A stretch of 64,000 nucleotides of DNA from Myripristis murdjan (taxonomy: Eukaryota; Chordata; Actinopteri; Holocentriformes; Holocentridae): positions 24,479,501 through 24,543,500 of the forward strand of contig NC_043995.1 of the NCBI RefSeq assembly GCF_902150065.1. The letters are read 5' to 3'. A program made the translations under genes and the position numbers. Shown one piece after another: positions 1 to 12,190 of this stretch (positions are counted from its first letter, which is position 1; every line of letters begins with the position of its first letter). Below the pieces are notes generated by a model. The model was given only the letters and a program-made list of their open reading frames with translations, was not told the origin of the DNA and did not search any database.

Positions 1-1130
1 AACAGACCAAATTATGCTATTTTTGAATATTGGATACCAGTGTGTCTATGACTTCCCTCTTCACTATGACAGGTTATTATCTAGAGCTTTTCTCTTTTTA
101 AAGAGCTAATATATATTTTACATAATCAGATGAGACGTGTCATTTTTGTTTATTTAAAGATTTCATTAAAAAATAATAGTTTTCGTGATATTTTATATGG
201 GCTCGAAATATCCGCTATCAGCAGCTTCAGTTACAAGCAAAAACAAAAACACAATCATAAAAAAAAAGAGAAATAAAGAGCATTGGAGGAGTGGAGAAAG
301 AGGGAAAAGGGGTATCAAAAGAAAGGAAATCAGAGGAATGGGAAGATAAAAAAGTGAGGCAGGAGAAGAGGAGAGCGAAGAAAGAACGAGAAATAAAATA
401 GGACAGAAAGAAATGAAATAAAAGAGATTGGTGTAATGTCATACAGAATTTTATCATTACACAGACATTTCCTAGAGAGTCCAGCGGAAAACAAGATGTG
501 TAGCAAACCCAGGACACTTCACAGCGACACAGCTGACAGTAGAAAGACAGACAGGTGGGATAAGAGTGAAAGAAGAGTGAGGCAGGATGGACACAGACAC
601 AGACGGAGAGGGAAGAATGACAAATTCCCCGCTGATGGCTATTTACAGGCGATCCCCCCTCTCGCTGCAGCAGCCAAGGGCCTCAAACCCCTTCTCATTC
701 TCTCATCTTTATTTTTTTCCTCTCCATCACTCCGTGGTAAATTTGTCAGTTTTGCATAATTGCGTGGTACGCCGGCATGGCGTGGTGAAATGGTGGAGGT
801 GGAGGTGGGTCCGGCGACATGAGGCCCACAGTGTGACAGAGAAAGTAGAGATGGAAGAAGGGACAGACGGGTTGATAGAAGCAATTCCTTCTTCTAATTC
901 TGAGAGAAAGAGAGAGAAAAAATAGGAAACACGTCTCTGACCATCTCCCTAAAACCCCAACCCCCTCTCCTTCTGCCTCCCCCCCCTTTGCCCCCTGTCC
1001 CCCACCTCTCCCCTGCCTCCCTCCCACACCTCCCCTTCTCTCTTTCACTCTCTTCTGTCTCTCTCTCTCTCTCTCTCCCTTCTCCTCTGCCTCTGCCCCC
1101 TCCCCACCCCACCCACCCCGTCTCTCCAGG
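1..1130. other. Gene-free stretch with purine-rich and pyrimidine-rich tracts
   Basis: I see no exon here. Positions about 270-430 are almost pure purine on the + strand (A/G-rich with GAAA, GAGG and GGAA runs). Positions about 955-1110 are almost pure pyrimidine and contain a CT run near 1056-1078. Open frames across these tracts are low-complexity proteins rich in Ser/Pro or Arg/Glu and are not credible genes. The intervening part is unique sequence with no feature I can name. Confidence 0.7.
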
Positions 1131-1320
1131 AGGCAGTTGTCAATCAAGTGCGTCTCCCACAATCCCTCTGGAGCTCATTGTGCCCGCGGTCGCTGGCGGA
1201 GGCAGGCGCTGCGAGGCGGCGGAGAGCCGCAGATGGAGGGAGCGCTGTCAATCATTGTCACTAATTATTAATTTCTGTCACTCAGGCCCCCGTGGCAGCC
1301 ACGTAGCGGGGCCCTTGCGC
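1131..1320. promoter_or_regulatory. Candidate conserved non-coding element with paired PBX/PREP-type sites
   Basis: This is a GC-rich, non-repetitive island between two polypyrimidine tracts. It holds TGTCAATCA at 1138-1146 and CTGTCAATCA at 1245-1254. The latter is the exact reverse complement of the PBX/PREP consensus TGATTGACAG. A homeodomain-type TAATTATTAATT follows at 1262-1273 and a TGTCA half-site near 1276-1280. No open frame looks coding. The motif content and its position in a gene desert suggest an enhancer. Which gene it serves cannot be seen; pou3f1 is a guess from human synteny. Confidence 0.35.
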
Positions 1321-1600
1321 TCTCTCTCCCTCCCTCCCTCCTCCACCCTCCATCCTCCTCCCACCTCCTCTCAGCCTGTCCTCCCTCCCCATCCTTCCCT
1401 CTGTCCCTCCCTTGTTCGGTCCCTCTCTGCCTTCGTTGTCCCTCGTTAAAGTCTCCGTCTCTCTCTCGCCCTCGCCTCTCTCGCTGAGGTCGCCGGTCTC
1501 CTCTCTCTCCCTTCCATCTCTGCTCGTTCTGCAGTCCTGCTCTCCTCCCTCCTCCCAGTTGCCACTCCCAGGGTGAGTTGATTTGGTATGCCACCCCGGT
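1321..1600. repeat. Polypyrimidine tract (CTCC/CCTT-rich)
   Basis: About 240 bases are almost entirely C and T on the + strand, with many CTCC, CCTT and TCTC blocks and only scattered purines. It is low-complexity sequence of the kind that can form triplex DNA. No gene is supported. Confidence 0.7.
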
Positions 1601-1873
1601 CACACAAAGTTCAGCCTTTCATTATGTGGTGCACGTGCACTCACACCCCGCACCCCCTATCCAAACTCCCCACCCCTCCACCCCCCCATCATCACCAGGT
1701 CAGTCCCCTTGACTCGCTGCTCCCTTTTAATTGTATTCTGCCCTCGACCACTCCCACCCTCTCAGCCCCTCGTCCTCCCTCACCCTCCAACCCCCGCCAC
1801 CCCGCCCCCATGTCCGACTCCACCTCCGATTCCTCAAGAATTCCAAAAAGACTTCAAAAATACCTGTTTGGTG

Positions 1874-1878
<5 letters not shown>

Positions 1879-1911
<33 letters not shown>

Positions 1912-1920
1912 TTTTTTTTT
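1879..1920. repeat. (TC)n microsatellite followed by poly-T
   Basis: A TC dinucleotide run at 1879-1904 is followed after one A by 15 T at 1906-1920. Confidence 0.95.
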
Positions 1921-2004
1921 CAAAAAGCCCAGACTTCCCAGGTCTCGACTGAGGTTCTCATTTGATTCAGTGAACTCTGTGTTTTCAATTTGCACACCGG
2001 CGCC

Positions 2005-2150
2005 TTTGCCTGTGATGTCACTGTGATGGCAGCTAATGAGGGAGGCCTGACCCGCATGTTGCTGCGACTGAGGATGGGCCGGTCCACTCAGTCAGGGGTT
2101 CTGATCCGCTCCCCCTCACCTCATTACTGGAGGTGACGGGCTGGGAGGCA
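2005..2150. promoter_or_regulatory. Candidate conserved non-coding block
   Basis: This unique, mixed-composition segment of about 145 bp is enclosed by microsatellites. It contains AGCTAATGAG and CTCATTACT homeodomain-like cores and GATGTCACTG near its left end. It does not encode an exon with usable splice sites that I can recognise. Standing out against simple-sequence flanks is the only evidence, so this is a weak inference. Confidence 0.22.
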
Positions 2151-2151
2151 A

Positions 2152-2153
<2 letters not shown>

Positions 2154-2204
<51 letters not shown>

Positions 2205-2230
2205 AGTTGGTGATTAGGAGTTAGAGCACA

Positions 2231-2273
<43 letters not shown>
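2154..2273. repeat. Compound (GA)n ... (CA)n(GA)n microsatellite
   Basis: GA run 2154-2198, a short unique spacer, CA run 2227-2248 and a second GA run 2249-2273. Confidence 0.95.
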
Positions 2274-2289
2274 TCTGAGGCGTAGTCAT

Positions 2290-2738
2290 TGACATGTATT
2301 CATGAAAACACACACTGCACACAGAGGTCCACACCTAAATACTCCATGGCATGGCATTCACACACACACGGGTACATGCACTCACTTTCCCTACTCACAT
2401 ACTGTCATATATACACACACACACACCCATATTCACAGCAAACACACACCCCTGAACACAAACACAAATATATACAGTACATACACATCCTATTATACTC
2501 ACACTCACACTTGGTTGTGCACATACACACACACACACAGACTAAACACACTCCATGAAAACACACTTAGGTGCATGTACTGTCACACTCAATTGTATAT
2601 ATTTACATTATGAAACCACGCACACACTCACTCACACACACACACACACAGGCACAGGCACATATACATCTTACAAAACATGCAAACATAAAAGCCTGCA
2701 CATTCATTTCATACAAACACACACAATGTTACTTTCAC

Positions 2739-2782
<44 letters not shown>

Positions 2783-2907
2783 TACATGCATATATATGTG
2801 CGAAATTGTGACACTTATATTCACTCACTCATTTAAATATAAACATCAACTATCATACCCCTGCAGTCTCACATACACACACATGCAGACACACACACAC
2901 ACACACA

Positions 2908-2952
<45 letters not shown>
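2290..2952. repeat. CA-rich degenerate microsatellite domain ending in (AC)n(TC)n
   Basis: About 660 bases are dominated by interrupted CA repeats. A long perfect block lies at about 2740-2780, and a compound block has AC at 2888-2910 and TC at 2911-2952. Open frames here translate to His/Thr-rich low-complexity peptides and are artefacts of the repeat. Confidence 0.92.
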
Positions 2953-2955
<3 letters not shown>

Positions 2956-3070
2956 GTCTCCTGCAGGATTACTATTCGGGACAGACCTGTGCTGCTCTAA
3001 TGAGGGGCAGAGGCAGAGGCCAGCTGGACACACTGATCTTTCACCTCCTTCCACCCCTCTGTCTGTACAC

Positions 3071-3109
3071 TCCATCCATCCATCCATCCATCTATCCATC
3101 CATCCATCC
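3071..3109. repeat. (CATC)n microsatellite
   Basis: About nine CATC units with one TATC variant unit. Confidence 0.95.
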
Positions 3110-3159
3110 TCCTGCCTTACACACTTTGCATGCCCCACAATCTTGCTCTGCACACGGCC

Positions 3160-3497
3160 ATTAGCACTCCTCTACCCCTAACCTTCTGTCTCTCAGTCCC
3201 ACCTCCCTCTCTCCCTCCTGCCTGTCTGCCTCTCCTCCTCTGTCTCTCGCTGTCTCTTCTCCTTCCTGTCGCTCTCTTTTCCTCGGCACCTGTCACTTCT
3301 CTTTCACTTTTTCCTTTTTTTCCTTGTCTTCCCATCTCTCCTTTTTTTTGCCCTCCCTTCCTCCACCTCTCACCTCCACCTTCTCATCTCCTCTTACCTG
3401 TCACTCTGTCTTTCTTTTCCCATCTGATTGTCTCTTTACTCTCTTTATCTATCCATCCCTCCCTCCCTCCCTCCATCCTCCTCCTCTCTCCTTCTGT

Positions 3498-3500
<3 letters not shown>
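3160..3500. repeat. Long polypyrimidine tract
   Basis: About 340 bases are overwhelmingly C/T on the + strand (CTCC, CTGTC, CTTT and CCCT blocks). The tract is followed directly by a GT microsatellite. It is low complexity with no supported gene. Confidence 0.8.

Positions 3501-3531
<31 letters not shown>
3500..3531. repeat. (GT)n microsatellite
   Basis: Sixteen or so uninterrupted GT units abut the preceding polypyrimidine tract. Confidence 0.95.
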
Positions 3532-3532
<1 letters not shown>

Positions 3533-6500
3533 AGCACTCAGCACCTCAGTGGAGACAGGGTTTATTGGGGTAATGCATTTATCACTGCTGCAAGCCAGGG
3601 CCTCACCTCCTTCTTTGAACCAGTGAGTAATGAAAATGGGATCGCTTCTGACAACACCTTCGGACACACACACACACAAACACACTCACAAATGCATTCA
3701 CACGCCCTCTCTCACACACACACAGAAACACACGCACACACCTGCAGAACACAGAAATGCATATCCATGCTTGTCACTACAAAATAGACAGATTTAAACA
3801 CACAACAGCACCAGTGCAACCAAATCTATACACAAGTGGACCCAAATGGAAGAATGGCTGCAACTGCGCACACACACACACACACACACACTTGGAAAAC
3901 ACGACATCTCCTCCTCATGAATTGGCAAATTCAGATGAGGTGGTCTTTCATATTTTCTGTTGGATAATGGCTTCTTTGTGTTTGAGGAAATAATTGCGGT
4001 GCAAACAGTTGCTTTGTAGTTAAATCTATCATACAAAACAGCTAATCAACAGTGCTGCTTTAATTAAACTCAATGAGAAGCTTGCAGGCTGGAGACTATT
4101 TATCATACATTTTGAGAAATGAGACTCATCAAAGTCATTATATGAATCACAACGTGGAAGGATATCTCACTACGCTCTAACTTCTCCCAGAGTTTACTTT
4201 TGATACAATCTAGTCATCTTTTTTCTTGCATTATCCTTTTGGATGTCTGTTAGGGAAGCATAAACTTCAAATAATTGCACATTAATATTAAATATATGTT
4301 TAAAATAATATCATTTGTCATGATGGAATAGGAAGAACACAAACTGCCTTGCACTAAAGTACAGTCTCTAGGTTGGACACTGATAAAATGCAGATTGATG
4401 CTCTCTCTCCCAGAGTACAGTACATACAGGAATCATTAGTCACACAACTTGTTGGTAGCTGGTAGTTTGGTTTTTCCAGTTGTGACACTTTTACAAAACT
4501 CTGTTTCTAATTAAGAAATAACACAACACCCTGTGAAGTCATTATTGGCTATTTGACTACATGTTGATACAGGTTTTAGAAAAATTCACTTCCAAGTCAC
4601 CAGATTTAATACTATCTTTATAATCTGGCTATGAGAACCTTTTTATTGGAAATTTTTTACAACAGGTAGTTTCAGCCTCACAATCAAATCCGTGTCCCCA
4701 TCACTGTGAAAGCTCCAATAAATCAAATGTAAATGTGCTTCATCGGTTTCTACATCAACTTCAGTGATAAAAAGTGAGTAAGTTAGCAGTCTGTTCTGTT
4801 TTCTCCTTATTTTTCTTGTATGAACTGGTACTACTTGGGAGAAAAGTTTTCACAGTACAGTACACATGCATAACTAAACTGTACAATACCTTTGAACATG
4901 TTCCTGTATACATCACTTCAGTGCCGCTGGTCCTGTGCAGTGATTCTGACCTGCCGCATCAGTTTTGTCCAATGATCCCAGCAAAGAGTGCCCTCTTGTA
5001 TTTAATTTCTATGATAATATCAGGTTGATGCTGAAAGTGAACGTCAAACTACTGACTACAATCCAGACAAAACTCCTCATGCATTCATAAATTTTGACTG
5101 GGCACTCAAGGCAATATTGCTCCAGTACCATAATACTGAGACAATTTTCTGTTTGGCCATGAATTAAAATGTTCTAAATCGAAATCTATTAATTTCATGT
5201 GGAATTTAGAAGCCATCAATTTCTGTCATGTGTTTCTACAGAGAAAGAGAGAAGGTTGGGATCAAGTGTTAATGGCCAGGGGTGCCTGTCCAATTCCATT
5301 TGTTCTGGCAGGGTTGGGGGGATGGGGGTGGTCTTTACCAGCTTAAAACGGTACCGTCACCACAGGTATTCCACTAAGGCTCTGATTGGCCTTGACAGAA
5401 CAAAACATCGCTTCGGCAATCAGCCCAGGCACCTCCTCCTGCATCAAACTCATGAGGACAAGGTCAGATCAACGGCGGTGTAAAAGTTTAATCTTAGAAA
5501 ACAAACTTCTCCTTAAGCTGCGCCCTTTAACGCAGCGTATCGTAACAGAGGAGAGCGTTGCTAATACACCAAGTGGTGCGTGGAGAGCTTAAGTCAAAGG
5601 ATTGCTGACTAATATGCCGAAATGGCTGAAAATACTCTGTGGTATTGCAGATGGCAGTGGTATTTGTTATTCATATGGCCCTCAAGGTGCATCCACAAGG
5701 CTTGCGTGAAAGTGTGTGTGTGCGCACGTGTATGTATGCATGTGTGTATGTGTGTGTGTGTCTAGAACTGCATCCGCAGTGCTGAGGATGCCATTAATGC
5801 TTGCTGCTGATCGCCCTCCCACATTTAAATAACAATAGTGCAGTCAGAGAAAGCATTGGTGTGAATCCAACCCACAAAACACCCAGGAGCTGCAGGCCCT
5901 ACTCCCGCTGTGTGTGTGCGTGCGTGTGTGTGTGTATGTGTATGTGTATGTGTGTGTGTGTATGCGTAGTGCACACCGTTATGCTCCTACACTCACACAT
6001 ACAAGTGAGTCCGAGACAAAGAGAGTGAGACAGAGACAGGGAAAGGGAGAGAGTGAGCAAGTGTGTGTGTGTGTATGCATGTGAGAGAGAGAGAAGAGGA
6101 GGAGAGAGAGAGATAGAAGGAGAGAGAGGGAAAGGGAGGGAGGTTGCAGTAGAGTTTAAAAAACCCCAAGTCACAGTGTTGTGCAGATAGGCGGTGTGAT
6201 GAGAAACTGCGGGTCCAGGGAGCTGCCCCATTAGCATGTATACTGGTGGCCCTGGATTCTTCAGTGGATGTGCTGGCTGACTTCTAAACTGAATATAGCA
6301 AAGGGCAAGAGGTGGACAAGGTACTGATTTTTTTTTTCTCTCTCTCTCTTGTACAGCTATGCAGTATCCCTTCAATTTTAAGTGCATTTTATAGTCGAAC
6401 ATAATGTAACATAATGGAAAGCGCAAATGTAAACAACTGTATAAATACCATATTCCTATACAGAGATATTTCCCTATGATCCACCAAACTTATATAGACT

Positions 6501-7333
6501 TGACACAAGGTTCACAGGCAAGATGTCCAACTCAAAGTTTTGGGTCACATGGTTTCCAAACGGTGGCTTCACCATCTTGGGAGACAAGCAGCAGGTCCTG
6601 TTTATTGGCTTCAATGAAGAAGACATACCTGAGTGCAGATTATGACTTAATTCTGATGTCCCATAGTCACTGACATAGATATTGGTACCATTTTTTTTTT
6701 TTAATCCATGGATCTTCCACATGTTTTGACGCTAAATTGGTGTCTTTCAGTGGAACAAATCAAGAGAAAAGTTATTTGCACCTTGTTATTTGCAACTGCC
6801 ATTTGGTCGGAAATGGTGTGTTCAAAGCCCGTTCAAACCTTTTGGACAAATAGAAGCTGAACTCCTCAACCTGGTCTGCATGCTCCGTTTACTGCGGAGT
6901 CACTTTGTGGAGGAGCGAGCGGTTTGTTTCAGCAGGGAGGTGCAGCTAATAAAGTCAATTTATGTTCTAGATGTCCTATATCTACATCAGGTATGGCTTG
7001 TGTTGTGAACATTTCTTGTTTAAAAATCCTCTGATTCAACACCCTCACATTCTCCGCTCGCTCCTCTAATTCTTTAATTACAGGCATCAGCATCTTTCCA
7101 TCCATTTTTCATCCATTTCCATCTATAATTCACGTTTCTCTCCCTTCAATCCCTCCCACTAAGCACGCATACACACAAACACACACACACACACACACAC
7201 ACATACATGTACACACAAACACTCGCTCAGACATACAGCTGCAGGATACAATCCGTCACTCTCACCTCTCTCTTACACTTTCTGAAAATGCTGGCCCTCC
7301 AAGGCTTTCTGTGAGACTAAACACTCTTTGGCA

Positions 7334-7364
<31 letters not shown>

Positions 7365-8385
7365 TGACACACACACAGGCGCACACAGTGATGCACTGAT
7401 CCCATCCAAATAAATAGACTCTTTTGACAAGAAGTCACAGTGTTTGAAAAAAAATAAAGATAAAAAGAAACAAGATTTACGTTCAACAAAGCCCTGAAAC
7501 GCTCAGATATCCCATGGAAGGCAGTCGGCAAATAAATTAAGAATAGTGATGAACTTATCGGCTCATTCATTTAACAGGCATGTTTCTTTTTGCCTCCCTT
7601 GTGACAAGCCACAATTTGATTTCTAATACTCTAAAGACCGAGGCACGCATGACAAGCGGAGAGAGGAAAATGAGAGGTGGGGAAGAGAGGAAAAAGTGGG
7701 ATGTCGCAGGCGGGTCGATGAGTTGAGAGACTGGAATAAAATATATATATAGAAAAAAGAAAGAGACAAAAAAGAGTGAGAGGCTGAGTCTAATGAGAAC
7801 CAAGAGACGGCGTGCTGGTGTCTTGTGGTGCCATTTGAATACAGGGCAGCGGCAGCAGCAGTTGGAGTCTGTGTTGAACAGCTCTGCACTTCACACAGCA
7901 TCACCATCAGGAGAGCATAGTGCTGGTAGTACTCTGCTGGAGTCGACGCTGCTTCACACACTCCCACAGACCGGCTTGTGCGTGCGTGTGTGTGTGTGTG
8001 TGTGTGTATGAGAATGACTTAGAGCTCCGTGCTTCTCATTACCCAGCCAGTGTAATGTGTTCGCCTTTCATGCGTACGGTGTTGGGGCCGGTGTGTGCCC
8101 ACTGCCGGCTTACAGAGAGGAAAAAGGCCCGGCCTCACCTCTGTTCTGAATGCATTAGCACACATCACTTTTTTTTTTAATCTGGACCTCAACACAGTTT
8201 CCCACCAAGTCTACTGAATAGCAAAAAAGGGAATGTGTGTGTGTGTGTGTGAGTGTGTGAGAGAGAGAAAGAGAGGGAGAGAGAGGTTATAGCACGGCTA
8301 AAAATACTCATACCAGTTCGATGGGCAATGAGAAATGGCAGTGGCAGACAGCAGGGCAATTATCATGGCTTCCAGGTTGAGAATG
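3532..8385. other. Gene-free stretch with scattered CA/GT repeats
   Basis: I find no exon. CA or GT runs lie near 3665-3735, 3868-3892, 5915-5965, 7175-7203, 7331-7364, 7985-8008 and 8233-8255, and GA-rich sequence at about 6015-6145. Between them are unique blocks that look less random, notably 4040-4160 (AT-rich, TAATTAAA cores) and 5590-5700 (contains ATTTGTTATTCATATGG). These two could be conserved non-coding DNA, but nothing here decides it. Confidence 0.6.
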
Positions 8386-8387
8386 GA

Positions 8388-8431
<44 letters not shown>
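8386..8431. repeat. (GAAA)n microsatellite
   Basis: About eleven tandem GAAA units, slightly upstream of a retroelement-like tail. Confidence 0.95.
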
Positions 8432-8473
8432 GGGGTTTCTTGAACTTTTTCAGCCTAGTACCAAGTTTTTTTG

Positions 8474-8512
8474 TGCAATGACAATAAAGAAAGTCTAAGT
8501 CTAAGTCTAAGT
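8474..8512 (+). mobile_element. 3' tail remnant of a non-LTR retroelement (LINE/SINE type)
   Basis: The sequence TGCAATGACAATAAAG at 8474-8489 is followed by three to four short tandem TCTAAG-type units. The same core appears on the other strand at 43,638-43,653, again next to a short tandem repeat (GAAT). A shared core ending in a short 3' tandem array is the signature of 3' ends of fish non-LTR elements. The family is not determinable and only the tail is visible. Confidence 0.4.
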
Positions 8513-9175
8513 TGAGCATCTTGACCGGGATTTGCACCGATAATCCAAAGACAGGCCTGATCCCTTGACCTTTTGCCCTGCCGCTTTCAACAGCTTCCCC
8601 ACTGGTGACTGGCAGCTCTGCAGTCTGTGACATCCGCCTACCCTCAACATCTGGTCCCCTCAGGGATCCCCGTTTCCCTGGTGCATTGGTCCTGGACCTG
8701 CATCACTGAGTCCATAACATCCTGGTCATTATACAAACATTATACAGATGCTACACACTGACTGACAAGGTGCTATGGTAGGAAAAACAAGTAGCTATTA
8801 AACTTGGACCATGTGGTGCGTTTCAGCTTGATGCTCCCAACTTGTGTATCAATCTTCACCGCCGCTGATAGTTCTACCATCTTTGGATCTGTGACCCTAA
8901 GATCTGTGTCAAATGAGGCCTTTACCTGCCAAGACTTCATTACCTCCCATCCCAAAGGCTTCTTTGACGTAGAGAGGGACTTTCTTCCAATTCTGTAGTC
9001 GCGGTGGAAGAGCAACCACAAAAATTGACAGTCACCAAGCAACCAAATTAATACTGTGTGTCCTAATGCATGACCCTTAAAATGAAAAAGTACATTTATT
9101 AATGAGATCTTAGAACTACTGCTGTTGATTAGGCCAAAATCTGGCAACATTTTTATATTTGTGATTTCAACATCC
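8513..9175. other. Gene-free unique sequence
   Basis: No coding exon, RNA gene or clear repeat was recognised. A 134-residue open frame on the minus strand (8773-9177) resembles no protein I know and has no supporting splice or codon signal, so I do not call it. Confidence 0.5.
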
Positions 9176-9176
9176 A

Positions 9177-9738
9177 TGGGGCTGTCTCATTTGCAAGGAA
9201 GGAACGTTCCTTATTAGGAACCAGTTATGTCTAACATGTCACGTATTACATGTGTGAACTTAGAAAACCTAAAAGGGAGACATGACTAGTGTAGAATTCA
9301 GTGAAGCATTGGGTCAAGCTGAATGGTAATAATTACACCTCTTGTAACATAAATTCAGCTACCTCACAGCTAGCTAACACTGAGTTAGTGGCTATGCCAA
9401 ACAATTTATGTTACGGTACGACCAAGAATACCAAAAAATAATAATAATAATAAGTTAATTACATTTTTAAAAATTCCAGGCAGTGAGATGAAATGTAACT
9501 GGGTTTAACTACTGTGTAGGGCCATTAAATAACCAGATCTAAAGGTTTTTCGGCTCACTATCCTGCACCACGAGAAACCACTTGATGCTTCGTCAACATT
9601 TTGCCAAACCAAGGAACCGAACTAGGACGTGTCCTAACTAGGATGTGCCTCCTTCTGTAACGAGATGATCCTAAGAGGTCATATTTCCTAAAAATGCCAC
9701 CTAACTAGATCGCTTCCTCGCAAATGAGACAGAGCCTC
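9177..9738. mobile_element. Non-autonomous DNA transposon (MITE-like) with terminal inverted repeats
   Basis: The left end carries GCTGTCTCATTTGCAAGGAA (9181-9200). The right end, read on the minus strand, carries CTGTCTCATTTGCGAGGAAG within 9712-9733. The arms match over about 20 bases with one internal mismatch, apart from a small offset at the extreme ends. The ~560 bp between them has no long open frame, so the element is non-autonomous. I do not recognise the family and could not settle a target-site duplication. Confidence 0.6.
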
Positions 9739-11860
9739 TATTTGTTGCCTGCCCAGTGGTCTTGTCTCTGATTTTATGAATGTTAATGTCTTCAGTTTAA
9801 TCAAGTTGGTAGAGAACATATTCAATTAAGAGCACACTCATATCCTTGGCTTGGTATTGTCATTTGGATTCACCCCAATTAATGTGGCACTCTGAGAAAT
9901 GTGTGCATCTGACCCGGAGGCCACTGGTTTTTAATGTCCTGTTGTCTCCCAGAGCGCTACTCCACTCTCACACTTTTAACGCCACTTCCTACAGCAAATT
10001 CCTAAAGGCTTTTTGGACAACTACTTCCAAACACTAGTCTAGTGTCTCTGCTCAACACCAAGGATATTATTTATTGTTTTAATTGCGCCTGCTTTTGTAT
10101 GCTCCGTGGCTGTTGCTCCGTTTAAGAACAAAAAGTCTGACTTTTTGCATGCTCAGGCCATGAAGACAAAATGTAGAGAAGCTGAATGGAGATGGAAGGG
10201 TGAGTGTATTGTGTTTTACAGTATTATGGAAAGACTTATAGCTGATATTTCTGACCTTTTGAAAGCTATCTAGGATCCCTTCCAGCTTTCTTCACCAGGT
10301 TTTTAAACCATCTTCTGTTCACTTTATTAAAAAAAAAAGTGTCAAGAATTTTTCATAATCTGTGCTAAGAAAGCACAGAACATAAGATTCAACTTAGATA
10401 AGGACCTATTTGTTTAAGCTTTTCTCCCCTCTCTGCCTTGATTTGGTTACTAAAACATTTCTTAAAGAGGTACTCAAATCTGCAGAAAGTTCATTGTTTT
10501 TGTTTATTATCAATAGCTTTCTGGCCACCGACATTTTTCCTCAAAGTTTTACATAGGCAGCAGTTAAAACTCTTTAAGAAAGCCGTGACTGACACAATAT
10601 CTTCCACAAACCACAAAACCATCACTTAACAGGCCTATTCATCCAAGGTTTAGCTGTTTCAAAGGAAGTTATATCTCTTACAAGACAAAAATAATACATT
10701 TGTTAAGTTCTAATCTAATCTAGAATTATATCTGTTATCATTACTTTTTTTATTAATAACATCATAAATAATATCTGGGAATTAGATACTGTATGTAATG
10801 CTGGAAAGCTAATTGTTTTCACATGTGGACACTATGAGCTTTCCAGGGGTGAAAAGGAGATTCATAATGATTTTTGGACTATGCTGAAGCCAGGTGAGAA
10901 AATACATTACGGTGGTAATGCCTCTGCAGTAGTGTGATTGGTAAAGTTGTGCGCTGTAGCCTACAATTCTTAAGAAATGCCAGACAACACTTAATGAGGT
11001 CTGGACTGAAAAAAAAAAAAAAACGGAAACCTGGCCGTTAAGCTTTAAGCGTTTTGCACTATCTAGGTCTAACAAAGCAAGCAGGATTTACACACAAAAA
11101 AGGTACCTATTTTGAAAAAGGACACATTAACCCTCTCTCCAAAGGTTTTAGGTGTAAGAGAAGCCTTTTATATTGACTCCCCATATCTCCTCCCAAAATG
11201 ATTGTGCATGGTCCTGAACCCAGGCTTACACACACACACACACACATTACCAGTGGTGAAAAAAAGCCCCCAAATCTATCAGATAAATGTAGTGAAGTAA
11301 AAACTACATTATTTTCCTCTGGAGAGTGACATTATAAAGTCTCACAAAATACAAAACAGTACTTGAGTAAATGTACTCTGTCCAAGAAGGATGAAATACA
11401 AAAAACAAGGAAAGGAAACAAAACAATACAAAGCACAAGACCCATAATGGTGAACTCTAGAAGAATATGGCTGGCCTTTGTGTCCTACAGTGCACAGTTT
11501 ACCTGCCACCACCAGCCTTAGACCTTCAGCTCATATATGAAACCTTGGGCGTGCAACGTCAAAAGGGAGCCCTCACCAGGGCAGCTGAGTGTTCAATAGG
11601 TGCCGGGACAAACAGACAAGGAGGAACTAGAGGAAGTCGGTCTGTGCTGTGACCTATTTTGAGTCCAAGAGAAGCTGGGGTTTACACTACAATAGAGGAG
11701 GAGAGAATTGGCCGTTTGAAAATCGTCCACCAACAACGGCAAAGGGCACGGGTGAAGCAAACAATCATGTAAACCAAAACTCAGGCCACCTCTCACACCA
11801 AAAACCAGTACCGCAGCAAGACACAGCGTCATTACAACGTCACAACTGTCTGGTTTCTTC
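9739..11860. other. Gene-free unique sequence
   Basis: Ordinary AT-leaning sequence with short A and T runs and a small CA run at 11,227-11,246. No exon with family resemblance, no RNA gene and no clear repeat was identified. Confidence 0.55.
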
Positions 11861-11867
11861 CAACACT

Positions 11868-11910
11868 AATGAGAGAGGGAGAGCGAAAGAGAAAGAGAGA
11901 GGGAGAGCGA

Positions 11911-11948
<38 letters not shown>

Positions 11949-12146
11949 GAGAGTACCCTGATTAGTCTGGCAGCATCAGTGTCAGACACTCAGCGGGGCG
12001 TCCAAAGCTCTGTGTGTGTGTGTCTGTGTGTGTGTGTGTGTGTGTGTGCGTTCAAGCATTTGTATGTCTGCCAGTATTTGCTCTCCCTTTCCCTTTTTGC
12101 TTCCCATCTCCTTGCCTCTTCTCTCCTCTCTCCTCTCCTCTCCCTG

Positions 12147-12178
<32 letters not shown>

Positions 12179-12190
12179 TCTCTCTAAGCT
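11868..12190. repeat. Microsatellite cluster: GA-rich, GT and TC runs
   Basis: Two imperfect copies of a GAGAGGGAGAGCGAAAGAGA-type unit run into a GA array (about 11,873-11,944). A GT array lies at about 12,010-12,048 and TC arrays at about 12,147-12,185. Open frames through this cluster are low-complexity artefacts. Confidence 0.9.

Noticed and set aside
2289-3164. Several + strand open frames of 89-197 codons
   Set aside because: They translate CA, CT and CATC microsatellites into His/Thr/Ser/Leu-rich low-complexity sequence and have no family resemblance.
8773-9177. 134-codon minus-strand open frame
   Set aside because: No family resemblance, no splice or promoter context, and biased composition typical of chance frames.
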